A stretch of 38,027 bases of DNA, taken from Prolixibacteraceae bacterium. GTDB lineage: Bacteria > Bacteroidota > Bacteroidia > Bacteroidales > Prolixibacteraceae. The notes below the pieces were generated by a model that had not been told where the DNA came from, did no database searches, and saw only the letters and a list, made by a program, of their open reading frames with translations. The DNA lies in assembly GCA_017998095.1 (NCBI GenBank), contig JAGODU010000021.1, positions 1-38,027 of the forward strand, in the 5' to 3' direction. The position numbers and the translations under genes are program-made. This document shows positions 23,960-34,300 of this stretch, piece after piece. Position 1 is the first letter of the stretch; each line of letters begins with the position of its first letter.

Positions 23960-25834
23960 ATGAAATTTTTTTATGATATAATTGTTGTTGGTGCAGGTCA
24001 TGCTGGTTGCGAAGCAGCTATGGCTGCTGGGACGTTGGGGTCAAAGGTATTATTAATATCAATGGATATGACCAAATTTGCTCAAATGTCATGTAATCCA
24101 GCTATGGGAGGTATTGCTAAAGGTCAGATTTTAAGAGAAATTGATGCTCTTGGAGGATACTCTGCAATTGTTACAGATGAATCAACTATTCAGTTTAGAA
24201 TGCTTAATAGATCCAAAGGTCCCGCAATGTGGAGTCCAAGATCTCAATGTGACAGAATGAAATTTTCTGAAATTTGGAGAAGATATCTTGAGAATAATAA
24301 AAATGTTGATTTTTGGCAAGGATGTGTTACAGAATTAATAATTAATGAAGGAGCTGTTGAAGGTGTAAAAATTGATGTAGGAGTAACCTTTTTTTCTAAG
24401 ACCGTTATTTTGACAAATGGTACATTTTTAAATGGCCTTATTCATATAGGTAAATTTTCAACTCAAGGAGGACGTATATCTGAACCTGATTCAAAATATT
24501 TAAGTGAACAAATATTAAATCTTGGTTTCAATGTTGGGAGAATGAAAACAGGTACTCCTGTAAGAATTGATGGAAGGTCTGTTGACTTCAATAAATTGAC
24601 AGAGCAAAAGGGAGAGGATGATTTTTATAAGTTTTCGTATCTTCCTGAGATTAGCACAAAATTAAAACAGCTTCCCTGTTATTTAGCTTACACTACTCTG
24701 GAAACGCATAAAATTTTACAATCAGGCTTTGAATTTTCACCATTGTTTAATGGAACAATTAAAAGCATTGGTCCAAGATACTGTCCAAGTATAGAAACTA
24801 AGCTTATTACTTTTTCTGAAAAGGAAAGTCATCATTTATTTCTTGAGCCTGAGGGAGAAAATAGTATAGAATATTATTTAAATGGGTATTCGTCTTCATT
24901 GCCATGGGATGTTCAATTATCTGCTCTTAGAAATATTGGAGGTTTTGAAAATATAAAAATTTTTAGACCTGGTTACGCAATAGAATATGATTATTTTGAT
25001 CCTACCCAATTATATCATACTTTAGAAACTAAGATTATAAAAAACTTATTTTTTGCAGGCCAAATTAATGGAACGACAGGATATGAAGAAGCAGCTGCTC
25101 AAGGATTAGTTGCTGCTATTAATGCTCATTTAAAATGTAATTCTGACAAACCATTTGTTCTAGAAAGAGATCAAGCCTATATTGGAGTATTGATCGATGA
25201 TTTAGTTACAAAAGGCGTTGATGAACCTTACAGGATGTTTACCTCTAGAGCTGAATACAGAATACTGCTAAGACAAGACAATGCTGACCAAAGACTAACT
25301 CAAATTGGTTTTGATTTAGGTATTGTAGACAAGAGGAGGTATAATTTATTTATTAATAAGTACAAAGCAATTTCTGATTTATTAGATTTTACATCACAGA
25401 CGAGTGTAACACCTGATCAAATTAATGAATATCTATTGAATGTAAATTCTTCACCATTAAAACAATCTGTTAAGCTAATTGACGTAATATCAAGACCTCA
25501 GGTAACACTTCGCCAACTTGTCAGTGTTTTACCTAAGCTAAAAGAAAAAGTTTCAGAAATTTCTGAAGTTAAAGAAGAAATTTTAGACTCAGTTGAAATT
25601 ACAATAAAATATTCTGGATACATAGAAAGAGAGAAGTTGCTAGCTGATAAGTTCAAAAGGCTAAACGATATTATCATTGAAAACAAATTTGATTATTTAA
25701 AAATTAATACTATTTCAACTGAAGCCAGACAAAAACTTGCTAAAGTAAATCCTAAAACACTTGGTCAAGCAAGTAGGATACCTGGTGTATCACCTTCAGA
25801 TATTAGCATTCTTTTAGTGATGTTAGGAAGATAG
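23960..25834 (+). CDS. mnmG: tRNA uridine-5-carboxymethylaminomethyl modification enzyme MnmG (GidA)
   Basis: A 624-residue FAD-dependent enzyme that, with MnmE, installs carboxymethylaminomethyl groups at the wobble uridine of certain tRNAs. The FAD motif is VGAGHAGCEAA near the N-terminus. Further signatures are CNPAMGGIAKGQI, LTNGTFLNG, GRMKTGTPVRID, RPGYAIEYDYFDP, GQINGTTGYEEAAAQG and FTSRAEYRILLRQDNAD, with a C-terminal helical domain ending in ISILLVML. The length is typical. In many bacteria this gene is close to oriC. Here its TAG stop lies within a parS-like site. It has a separate leader of 136 bases after ybeY, so it may have its own promoter. Confidence 0.97.
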   Translation: MKFFYDIIVVGAGHAGCEAAMAAGTLGSKVLLISMDMTKFAQMSCNPAMGGIAKGQILREIDALGGYSAIVTDESTIQFRMLNRSKGPAMWSPRSQCDRMKFSEIWRRYLENNKNVDFWQGCVTELIINEGAVEGVKIDVGVTFFSKTVILTNGTFLNGLIHIGKFSTQGGRISEPDSKYLSEQILNLGFNVGRMKTGTPVRIDGRSVDFNKLTEQKGEDDFYKFSYLPEISTKLKQLPCYLAYTTLETHKILQSGFEFSPLFNGTIKSIGPRYCPSIETKLITFSEKESHHLFLEPEGENSIEYYLNGYSSSLPWDVQLSALRNIGGFENIKIFRPGYAIEYDYFDPTQLYHTLETKIIKNLFFAGQINGTTGYEEAAAQGLVAAINAHLKCNSDKPFVLERDQAYIGVLIDDLVTKGVDEPYRMFTSRAEYRILLRQDNADQRLTQIGFDLGIVDKRRYNLFINKYKAISDLLDFTSQTSVTPDQINEYLLNVNSSPLKQSVKLIDVISRPQVTLRQLVSVLPKLKEKVSEISEVKEEILDSVEITIKYSGYIEREKLLADKFKRLNDIIIENKFDYLKINTISTEARQKLAKVNPKTLGQASRIPGVSPSDISILLVMLGR

Positions 25835-25848
25835 TTTCACGTGAAACA
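25833..25848. promoter_or_regulatory. parS-like centromere site (ParB binding)
   Basis: The 16 bases AGTTTCACGTGAAACA match the bacterial parS consensus TGTTTCACGTGAAACA at 15 of 16 positions. The inner 14 bases GTTTCACGTGAAAC are a perfect palindrome. The site overlaps the last two bases of the mnmG stop codon. Such sites are where ParB loads in chromosome segregation and they cluster around the replication origin. No parA or parB gene is in the window. Confidence 0.8.
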
Positions 25849-25871
25849 ATTATTTATTCATTTGATTTATT

Positions 25872-27494
25872 ATGAACAAAATTTCCGGAAACATATATGA
25901 TACTTTGAAGAATTGTTTTTTCAAAGGAACAATATTTTATGAGGATAAAATTTTTAAAATAGAAGAAGATTTATCGGTAAAAGAAGATCAATATATTATC
26001 CCCGGATTAATAGATTCGCATATTCATATAGAAAGTTCAATGCTTACTCCTCTTGAATACTCTAAAATTGCATTAAAACATGGAGTAATTGGTGCAATAA
26101 CCGATCCCCATGAAATTGCAAATGTATGTGGAATTGAAGGAATTGATTTTATGATCAGGAGTGCTAATCTTACTCCAATGAAAATTTTCATAGGTGCACC
26201 ATCATGTGTTCCTGCTACTCCTTTTGAAACTTCAGGAGCAATAATTAAAAGCAATGACATTAAATATTTATTTGAAAAACTAAAATGTTCTCACTTATCA
26301 GAAATGATGAATTTTCCGGGCGTAATTAATAATAATCAAGAGGTATTAGAAAAATTAGATATAGCAAAAAGTTTAAAGAAAAATATTGATGGTCATGCTC
26401 CTTTACTTACTGGAGAAAAATTAGATAAATATATATCAGCAGGAATTTCAACTGAGCACGAAAGTATTTCTTTAGAAGAAGCAAAGGAAAAAATTTCCAA
26501 AGGAATGAAAATATTTATAAGAGAATCTACTGCAGCTCAGGGTTTTAATAAAATGCATGAACTTATTTCATCTGATGCTGATTCAATCATGTTTTGCACT
26601 GATGATTGTCATCCTTATGACCTGGAAAATCATTATATAGATGATTTATTTAGGCGATCCTTAAAGCAAGGGCATTCAATTTCAAATATTATTAAAGTAT
26701 CTTCAAAAAATGCTGTTACCCATTATAATTTAGATTTCGGTTTACTAAGAATTAATGATTATGCTGACTTTATTGTTGTAAATAATTTTAAGGATTTTTC
26801 CATTAAAAAAGTTGTTGTTAATGGCATAGAAGTTTTTGATGGAATAGAATTAAAATTTAACACAACAGATGATACAATAATTAATAAATTCTATTCGAAT
26901 AGTATTTCCGAAACAGATTTAAAGGTACCTAAGATTGGTAATTCGATTAATGTAATTCAAGCATTTGATAACTCACTAATAACTCGACAATTTAAGTTTA
27001 AGGTTGATTTTATGAATAATTTTATAGAACCTTCTATTGATAAAGATATTTTAAAAATTGTTGTTTTGAACAGATATAGTAAAGCAAAACCATCAATTGG
27101 ATTTATAAAAGGATTCAAAATTAAAGAAGGAGCCATAGGTAGCTCAATTGCTCATGATTCTCATAATTTAATAGCTATTGGAACTAGTGATACTTATATC
27201 TGCAGAGTATTAGAAATATTGCAAAAGGCTAAAGGAGGAATTGCATATGTTAATAATAAATTCTCTGATGTGTTAACATTACAAATTGGAGGTTTGATGT
27301 CTTTAGAATCTGCCAAATTTGTAAGTGAAAAATATTCAAAATTAAATTATCAAATATCAAAAATGGGTTGCAAAATGAAAAATCCTTTTATTACTTTATC
27401 TTTTATGGCATTGTTAGTTATTCCTGAATTAAAAATAGGAGATAAAGGACTTTTTGATGTTACTAAATTTGAATTTATTGATCTTCAATATTAA
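25872..27494 (+). CDS. ade: Adenine deaminase
   Basis: A 540-residue metal-dependent amidohydrolase that converts adenine to hypoxanthine for purine salvage. The metal site is recognisable: IPGLIDSHIHIESSM, then AITDPHEIANV, DGHAPLLTG, STEHES and FCTDDCHPYD. The C-terminal domain has IGFIKGFKIKEGAIGSSIAH, GTSDTYICR and KGGIAYVN, all typical of Ade. It is somewhat shorter at the N-terminus than the roughly 570-residue enzymes, with the lost part lying before the catalytic core. It begins 37 bases after mnmG and just 23 bases after the parS-like site. uvrC begins 4 bases downstream, so the two probably share a transcript. Confidence 0.95.
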   Translation: MNKISGNIYDTLKNCFFKGTIFYEDKIFKIEEDLSVKEDQYIIPGLIDSHIHIESSMLTPLEYSKIALKHGVIGAITDPHEIANVCGIEGIDFMIRSANLTPMKIFIGAPSCVPATPFETSGAIIKSNDIKYLFEKLKCSHLSEMMNFPGVINNNQEVLEKLDIAKSLKKNIDGHAPLLTGEKLDKYISAGISTEHESISLEEAKEKISKGMKIFIRESTAAQGFNKMHELISSDADSIMFCTDDCHPYDLENHYIDDLFRRSLKQGHSISNIIKVSSKNAVTHYNLDFGLLRINDYADFIVVNNFKDFSIKKVVVNGIEVFDGIELKFNTTDDTIINKFYSNSISETDLKVPKIGNSINVIQAFDNSLITRQFKFKVDFMNNFIEPSIDKDILKIVVLNRYSKAKPSIGFIKGFKIKEGAIGSSIAHDSHNLIAIGTSDTYICRVLEILQKAKGGIAYVNNKFSDVLTLQIGGLMSLESAKFVSEKYSKLNYQISKMGCKMKNPFITLSFMALLVIPELKIGDKGLFDVTKFEFIDLQY

Positions 27495-27498
27495 AGGA

Positions 27499-29313
27499 GT
27501 GAATAAAGAATTCATTAAAAATATTGTTTCTGCTTTACCCAATGAACCCGGAATCTATCAGTATTTTGATAAAGAAGGTAAAATTATATATGTTGGAAAA
27601 GCAAAAGATTTAAAAAAAAGAGTCTCTTCATATTTTACTAAAGTTCATGATAATAGAAAAACAGAAATCCTTGTCAGAAATATTTGTGATATTAAAACAA
27701 TAGTCGTAGAGACCGAACATGATGCACTTATTCTTGAAAATAACCTAATAAAGAAAAATCAACCTAGGTATAATGTTCTATTAAAAGACGATAAAACATA
27801 TCCATGGATTTGTATTAAGAATGAAAGATTTCCAAGAGTTTTTCAAACAAGAAATTTAAAAAAGGATGGATCATTTTATTTTGGTCCTTTTACTTCAGGC
27901 TTACTTTCTAAAACATTAGTCGATTTTTTTTCACATACATATAAATTAAGAACATGTAATTATTTACTAACTGAAGAAAATGTTTCACGTGGAAAATTTA
28001 AAGTATGCCTTCAATATCATATAGGGAATTGTCTGGGTCCTTGCGAAATGCTTCAAGAAGAAAATGATTATAAAGAGAGGATTATTGAAATAACAAATAT
28101 ACTTAAAGGTAATATTGGAACTGTTATTTCAGATCTTAAGATGACAATGATTAAATTGTCTGGAGAATTGAAATTTGAAGAAGCGCTCAAGATAAAAGAA
28201 AGGCTCAATATTATTCAAAAATTCCAGTCTAAATCTACAGTTGTTAGCCCCTCGATAAAAAACGTTGATGTATTTAGCTTGAAAAAGGAAGAACAAATTA
28301 CTTATATTAATTTCCTTAGAATAATTAATGGAGCTGTAATTCAATCATTTACTATTGAATTAAAAGAAAGAATTGAAGAAACAGAAGAAGATTTATTATT
28401 AACCGGAATTTCTGAAATAAGACAAAAAATTCAAAGTGATGCAAAGGAAATTATTGTACCATTAAAACCTTCTTTTCAATTAAATAATGTAAAATATACC
28501 GTACCAACAAGGGGTGAAAAGAAAAAATTATTAGAACTCTCTGAAAAGAATGTGAAGTATTATATCCTTGAAAAAAAGAAAACAACTTTAAATTTAAATA
28601 ATGAAATTCCTTCTGAAAGGATTCTTAAAACAGCTCAAAAAGATTTAAGATTAAAAGAAATTCCTTTTCACATAGAATGTTTTGATAATAGTAATTTGTC
28701 TGGAACTAATCCTGTCGCTTCTTGTGTAGTATTTAAAAATGCAAAACCGGCTAAAAAGGAATACAGACATTTTAATATTAAAACAGTTGAAGGCCCCAAT
28801 GACTTTGCCTCAATGGAAGAAGTTATTTATAGAAGATATAAAAGGATAATTGACGAAGGTTCAAAAACACCAAATCTTATTATTGTCGATGGTGGCAAAG
28901 GACAATTAAGTTCTGCTTTGTCTGCTTTGAATAAACTTGGGATTAAAGGTAAGATACCCATTATAGGAATAGCTAAAAAACTTGAAGAAATATATTTCCC
29001 CGAAGATCAAGTTCCTTTATACATAGATAAATCTTCTGAAACTTTAAAACTTATTCAGAAAATGAGAGATGAAGCTCATCGTTTTGGAATTACTCATCAT
29101 AGAGGAAAAAGAGAAAAGCAAATGATTAAATCTGAATTAGATAATATTCCAGGTATAGGAGAAAAAACTAAAGAAATTGTATTGAAGTCATTTAAATCAA
29201 TAGATTTTATAAGTAAGGCATCTATAGAAGAACTTGAATCAATTGTAGGTAAAAGTAAAGCAACTATTCTGATAAATTATTTTAAACATCAATCTCAGAA
29301 TTTATATTCTTAG
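27499..29313 (+). CDS. uvrC: Excinuclease ABC subunit C
   Basis: A 604-residue nuclease that makes both incisions in nucleotide excision repair with UvrA and UvrB. The N-terminal GIY-YIG domain has PGIYQY (17-22) and IIYVGKAKDLKKRV (29-42). Four Cys (RTC, KVCLQ, GNCLGPC), which hold a Fe-S cluster in E. coli UvrC, follow. The UVR coiled coil (KFEEALKIKERL) comes next, then the RNase-H-like nuclease (IECFDNSN, IVDGGKGQLSSAL) and tandem HhH motifs (NIPGIGEKTKE). The frame is open to ATG 27454 inside ade, but GTG at 27499, four bases after the ade stop, gives the usual N-terminus. The 3' end overlaps the YihY gene by 32 bases. Confidence 0.93.
   Translation: MNKEFIKNIVSALPNEPGIYQYFDKEGKIIYVGKAKDLKKRVSSYFTKVHDNRKTEILVRNICDIKTIVVETEHDALILENNLIKKNQPRYNVLLKDDKTYPWICIKNERFPRVFQTRNLKKDGSFYFGPFTSGLLSKTLVDFFSHTYKLRTCNYLLTEENVSRGKFKVCLQYHIGNCLGPCEMLQEENDYKERIIEITNILKGNIGTVISDLKMTMIKLSGELKFEEALKIKERLNIIQKFQSKSTVVSPSIKNVDVFSLKKEEQITYINFLRIINGAVIQSFTIELKERIEETEEDLLLTGISEIRQKIQSDAKEIIVPLKPSFQLNNVKYTVPTRGEKKKLLELSEKNVKYYILEKKKTTLNLNNEIPSERILKTAQKDLRLKEIPFHIECFDNSNLSGTNPVASCVVFKNAKPAKKEYRHFNIKTVEGPNDFASMEEVIYRRYKRIIDEGSKTPNLIIVDGGKGQLSSALSALNKLGIKGKIPIIGIAKKLEEIYFPEDQVPLYIDKSSETLKLIQKMRDEAHRFGITHHRGKREKQMIKSELDNIPGIGEKTKEIVLKSFKSIDFISKASIEELESIVGKSKATILINYFKHQSQNLYS
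27981..27996. promoter_or_regulatory. Second, weaker parS-like site inside uvrC
   Basis: TGTTTCACGTGGAAAA matches the parS consensus TGTTTCACGTGAAACA at 14 of 16 positions, with the left half-site perfect. It lies within the uvrC coding sequence, about 2.1 kb from the site at 25833. parS sites within genes are normal. Confidence 0.55.
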
Positions 29314-30223
29314 CTGCAACAATACCCTGATTTAGCTCAAAGCCTATAATTAACGACATGCAATTTAAATAAATCATAAGCATTAATACAGGTATTGTAC
29401 CCAGGGAACCGTAAAGAGCATTGTATTTCCCAAAATGATCGATATAAAAGCTTAATCCTAAAGTAATTACTATAGATAATAATGTTGACAATGTACCCCC
29501 TGCTGATATAAATTTCCATTTGCTTTTTCGTGCAGGAGCTAAATAAAATAAGAAAGAAAAGGCAAAATAAAATAATGCCAAAATCACGATCCATTTACCA
29601 ATTGTGATGAAGTAGAAAGTTATACCTTGTTCCATTATTCCTTCTTTAACCAAGTGATTAAGAATAGTTTGAGTAAAAGTTATCAACGTAATTCCTGTTA
29701 TTATTAATACTGATAATATTAATACAAGGAAGATTGAAATTAATCTAATTTCCCACCAACTTCTTGTATCCTTGACATTTACAGATGCATTAAATGCACT
29801 TATCAAAGAAACAATGCCACTTGTGGAAAAGTAAAGTGCGGTAATTACTCCTATTGATAATAGACCCCCATGAGGAATAATTATAATCTCTTCTATTGAT
29901 TTTTGTAATGATTTGTATACCGTATCGGGAACCATTGATTCGATCATAAGAAGCAACTCATTCTGGAAATCTTGAATTGGTATGATTGGTATTAAAGTGA
30001 AAAAGAAAATTATAGCAGGGAACACTGCAACAAAAAGATTAAATGAGACACCTGCAGCCCTTATGCTTATAGATCCATCTCTCAGACCTTTGAAGAAAAA
30101 TAAACTTACATCATACAAAGGAATTTTATCGAAACCCGGAAAAGAAACCCTTTTTGCCCAATTATTCAAAGGCAAAACCATTCTTTTTATTCTTATTTCA
30201 TAAGATTTCTTCCAAATTTTCAT
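29282..30223 (-). CDS. YihY/virulence factor BrkB family membrane protein
   Basis: A 313-residue inner-membrane protein of the YihY/BrkB (UPF0761) family with about six helices. Signatures are DGSISIRAAGVSFNLFVAVF (about 51-70), the LYFSTSGIVSLISAFNASV helix (about 129-147), LFYLAPARKSKW, and YGSLGTIPVLMLMIYLNCMSL near the C-terminus, followed by a GFELNQGI end. Members were once called ribonuclease BN by mistake; their true role is not settled. The ATG at 30223 is the first in frame. It follows the DUF4783 gene by 36 bases and is probably cotranscribed with it. The 3' end overlaps uvrC. Confidence 0.9.
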   Translation of the reverse strand: MKIWKKSYEIRIKRMVLPLNNWAKRVSFPGFDKIPLYDVSLFFFKGLRDGSISIRAAGVSFNLFVAVFPAIIFFFTLIPIIPIQDFQNELLLMIESMVPDTVYKSLQKSIEEIIIIPHGGLLSIGVITALYFSTSGIVSLISAFNASVNVKDTRSWWEIRLISIFLVLILSVLIITGITLITFTQTILNHLVKEGIMEQGITFYFITIGKWIVILALFYFAFSFLFYLAPARKSKWKFISAGGTLSTLLSIVITLGLSFYIDHFGKYNALYGSLGTIPVLMLMIYLNCMSLIIGFELNQGIVAAKNINSEIDV

Positions 30224-30259
30224 TAATTCTTATAATGATCTTTATTGGATTGTTATTCT

Positions 30260-30655
30260 TTATTCAGTTTGCTTTTCTATCCTTAATTGATGTATAAAAG
30301 GTACCTGATTTATAGTCTTTATTAAAAAGTATACTCTGAAATTTCCATTTTGAGTTTCTAAAGTTCCAATCGCATAATTAGAATCACCTTTTCCTCCCTG
30401 ATGTATTATAGTAAATTTCGCAGGAGGATTTTTTTTGAAAAAATTATTGATAACTTGTTGTGCATGTGATTTACTATATACATTCTCACTCTCCAAAACA
30501 ACTAACTCAACATTCTGATTGAAATATTCCGAAAGCTTAACAGAATTACCTGTTTTTAAACTCATTATAATTTCATCAGGAATCTGTGCAGCTGATATAA
30601 GTGAAATCACACTTAAAATCAATGTTATTAGTAATATTTTTATTCTTCTAGTCAT
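30260..30655 (-). CDS. DUF4783 exported protein
   Basis: A 131-residue exported protein. A signal peptide (RRIKILLITLILSVISLISA) is cut before Gln24 (SAA|Q). The mature part is a small alpha+beta domain of the NTF2-like type (IIMSLKTGNSVKLSEYFNQN, then SKSHAQQVINNFFKKNPPA, then strands FTIIHQGG and FRVYFLIK), which fits the Bacteroidota family DUF4783. No catalytic residues are evident and the function is unknown. The frame continues nine codons upstream to another ATG at 30682, but the start at 30655 gives a normal signal peptide. It is divergent from rlmH and precedes the YihY gene in a likely two-gene operon. Confidence 0.82.
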   Translation of the reverse strand: MTRRIKILLITLILSVISLISAAQIPDEIIMSLKTGNSVKLSEYFNQNVELVVLESENVYSKSHAQQVINNFFKKNPPAKFTIIHQGGKGDSNYAIGTLETQNGNFRVYFLIKTINQVPFIHQLRIEKQTE

Positions 30656-30711
30656 TATCTGAATATTTTTTCGAAACACCACTTAAAGAATATGAAAGTA
30701 CATATAAATTT

Positions 30712-30719
30712 CAAAATTA
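30712..30719 (-). promoter_or_regulatory. Possible -7 box (TAATTTTG) for the DUF4783 gene
   Basis: On the minus strand this is TAATTTTG, a TAnnTTTG match 57 bases before the ATG at 30655. No -33 element at the right distance was found. Confidence 0.35.
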
Positions 30720-30867
30720 CTTTCTTTTACCTTTAAAATGTAAATTTCTAATTTTTTAAACGATTAACTAATAGCAAAAAACGTGCAAACTTTTAATTTA
30801 TTAACAAGCTTATATAATTTTTGTAAATTCACGACAATATATTATTACTGATTTTGAAATCTATTTA

Positions 30868-31341
30868 ATGAAAATTACTCTTATTGTTATAGGAAAAACT
30901 GAAGCTGAATATCTGGTAAAAGGTATTTCTGATTATTTTAAGAGAATTAATCACTATTTATCTTTTAATGAGATTGTTATTCCTGCTTTAAAAAATACAG
31001 CCAGTCTTTCTGAAGATATTCAGAAACAAAAAGAAGGAGTGCTTATTTTAAATTGCCTGAAATCAACAGATGAGCTAATTTTATTGGATGAAAAGGGTGA
31101 AAAATATACTTCAGTATCATTTTCTGAATTTATACGGAAAAAAATGATATCTGGTACTAAAAACATGGTTTTTTGCATAGGGGGACCTTATGGTTTTTCA
31201 GAGGATATTTATAATCGGTCTAATATGAAAATTTCATTATCGGAAATGACTTTTTCTCATCAAATGGTAAGACTGATTTTTTCTGAACAACTATATCGGG
31301 CTATGACTATAATTAAAGGAGAACCTTATCACCACAAATAA
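30868..31341 (+). CDS. rlmH: 23S rRNA pseudouridine-1915 N3-methyltransferase RlmH
   Basis: A 157-residue SPOUT methyltransferase that methylates pseudouridine 1915 of 23S rRNA in the assembled ribosome, using S-adenosylmethionine. Markers are ITLIVIGKTEAEYL at the N-terminus, LLDEKGEKYTSVSFSEF, the cofactor loop FCIGGPYGFSEDIY, and the knot end SLSEMTFSHQMVRLIFSEQL with the C-terminal GEPYHHK. The length is normal. The large sensor kinase gene starts 16 bases downstream and may be cotranscribed. Confidence 0.96.
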   Translation: MKITLIVIGKTEAEYLVKGISDYFKRINHYLSFNEIVIPALKNTASLSEDIQKQKEGVLILNCLKSTDELILLDEKGEKYTSVSFSEFIRKKMISGTKNMVFCIGGPYGFSEDIYNRSNMKISLSEMTFSHQMVRLIFSEQLYRAMTIIKGEPYHHK

Positions 31342-31357
31342 TTAAATATTTAAAGCT

Positions 31358-34300
31358 TTGAATAAAAGACGTTTCATATTAAAACCATTAATTATTTTTT
31401 TATCATTTCTGTTACTGACTTTTATTTCTGAAAGAGTAATTATTAACGATAATTTTCAAACCTCAATTATCCGTAATTTCCAAAAGAAATTTATTGAAAA
31501 AGAAAAATTGGCTTCAAATGTTATTAATGATTTGTCTCTAAAATTAATAAATCAGGATTCACTTACAGACCATGTTTTTTATGAAAAGCTTAAGTATCTG
31601 GATAATATATTTGAAAAAGAAGAAATTACATTCCTTGTTTTTAAAAATGATAATCTTATCTACTGGTCTGACAATATAACTGGATTAGATTATATCGATA
31701 AGAATGTTAGTAACAGACTGGTAAAACTACCAAATAGTTATAATTATTTTATTGAGAAAAAACTGGGAGATATAACTATTCAAACATTTATTTTAATAAA
31801 GTATAATTATAAGATACAGAATGATTTCCTTGAAAATAATTTTGCGAAATCTTTTAAGATTCCTAATAACTTTATTATTGCCTTGAATAATAACGAAAAT
31901 TCTGTTCCAATAATTAACCTGTCAGGGAATACTGTTTTTTCAATTCAATATACAGGATCAGGCCCTTGTATCTCTAATCTGATTTTTATTCCGGTTTTCT
32001 TCTTCTTACTGTCTTTTATTTTCTTGTTTATTTTATTTTATCGTGTTAACTCTCACCTGATTCATAGAAACAATTCTTTAAAATCATTGGTTTTGCTGAT
32101 TTTCTTATCAGTAATATATCTAATAATGAATAAGTTTCAAATCCCTTTGTCTTTGTATTCAATAAAATTATTTTCACCCGAATATTTCGCATATACGTTT
32201 TTATGGACATCTTTAGGAGAGTTCCTAATTTTCGTTTCTTTTATTTTGTATTGGAGTATAAATTTTTATAGATCTTTTGATATTTCTGATATAAACAAGA
32301 AAAATAAAAATAAACGAAGAACATATCTTTTTCTTTTCCTTTTGCTATCAGGATTATTTTTAATGGTAATAAGATTCCTGATTCAGGTTCTTATTATGAA
32401 TTCAGGAATTTCTTTTGCTGTTTATAGGATTGAAGACCTTAATTTCTATACCGTTCTTGGATATCTTTCTCTTGGTATACTTTTTTATTCATTTATCCTA
32501 TTATCTGCCAAGATTATCCAAATTTTCAGGAAATACTCAAAACCCAAAGAATTCTTTATTATTGTTATTTTGATTTTTACTTCACTTCATTTTGTTTTAT
32601 TTATTAATAATTCCGGACAGTTTAGATTAAGTGTCATTTTTGTTCTTGTTAACCTGATTCTCTATTATACAAATAAGGTTAAAATATTATCTCACAAACT
32701 TTCCGTTACAGTATTGCTTGTTATCCTATTTACATTATTTACCCTGTTTAATGTTATCGACTTTGTTAAGATTCATGAAAATAAGGTTCAGGAGACAATG
32801 GCAATTAATATGTCTTCAGAACATGATCCAAATGCTGAGCTTTTCCTTAAAGATATAGATATTGAAATCTGCTCTGATACAAACCTTGTTAAAATGGCCG
32901 CTAACCCTTCTAATAATATTGAAAACTATTTGATAAGAAACTATTTCGGAGGATATTTCAGAGATTATGATATTCAGGTTACATTGTGTGAAAAAAACGA
33001 CAGTCTTATTATTACGCCTGAGAATATTACTTACCAGTGCATTCCGTTTTTTAATAACATGCTGGAAAAGAATGGTTCGGAAATCCAGGGAACAAACTTC
33101 TTTTTCATGGAAAACTCTACAGGAAATATTTCATATATCGGAATGTATGAAGTATTTCCTGATTCATTAAAAGATCCGATGAATATTTTTATTGAATTGA
33201 ATTCAAAGTTATTATCTGAAGGTACCGGTTTTCCTGAATTATTACTTCCACACAATTCTCCTGGTAAAAAATTAAGAAATCACTTTTCATTTGCTAAATA
33301 TTATAATGGAGAACTTGTTGATCGCGGAGGAAATTTCCTTTATGCTTTATCAAGCTCAGCATATAACTTTTCGGCTGAACCTCTTTCCATTTTATCTTTC
33401 GAAGGATATGAACATGTCATTTATCACAAATCAGATAATAATTATGTTGTTGTAAGCAGGGAAGAGGAAAATGTATTCGACTTTCTGATTTCATTTCCTT
33501 ATATTTTTGTGTTTCTCTTTATTATGGCAATGATTGCAAATGCTTTATCAATGAAAAGTAATCAGTTGCTTAATAAAGATAAATCCCTAAGAGGCAGAAT
33601 TCAAATATCAATAATTGGTATTGTACTTACTTCTTTACTAATAATTGGAGGAGGAACAATCTTTTATATTATTTCGCAATACCGATCAAATCATCGCAAA
33701 GACTTGATAGAAAGAATAAATTCAGTTTCTCTAGAGTTGGAACCCTCAGTTGATAAATTGAAAAATTTCGATCAGAGATCATTAGAAATATTAAATTTTG
33801 AACTTATAAGGATATCTGACGTTTTTAAAACCGATATTAATATTTACGATTCATTCGGCTATCTGATTGCTACTTCACGTCCCGAAATATTTGAAAAAGG
33901 TCTTGTGTTGCCCGTTATGAACAAAGACGCCTATAAAAACATGATTGTCTTTAATCTTCCTTTATTTCTAAATGACGAACATATTGCATCAATGAAATTT
34001 ATGTCCGCATATTTGCCAATTATAGATTCGGGTGGAAATGTTACAGGATATCTTAATCTTCCATATTTTACAAGAGAAAAAGAGTTCCGACAAGAAATTA
34101 CAACTTTTATCCTGGCGTTTATTAATATCTATGTTTTTCTTTTACTTGCCAGTATAATCATTGCATGGTTTATTTCATCCAAAATAACCGATCCTCTCAA
34201 ATTAATCAGGGAAAACCTTCGTGGTGTTCAGTTGGGTAAGAATCCAAAACCTATTCATTATAACGAAAATGATGAAATTGGAATCCTGGTTTCTGAATAT

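Noticed and set aside
29822..29830. TGTGGAAAA, the reverse of a DnaA-box-like TTTTCCACA
   Set aside because: A single site inside the YihY coding sequence, with no cluster around it, so it is not evidence for an origin.
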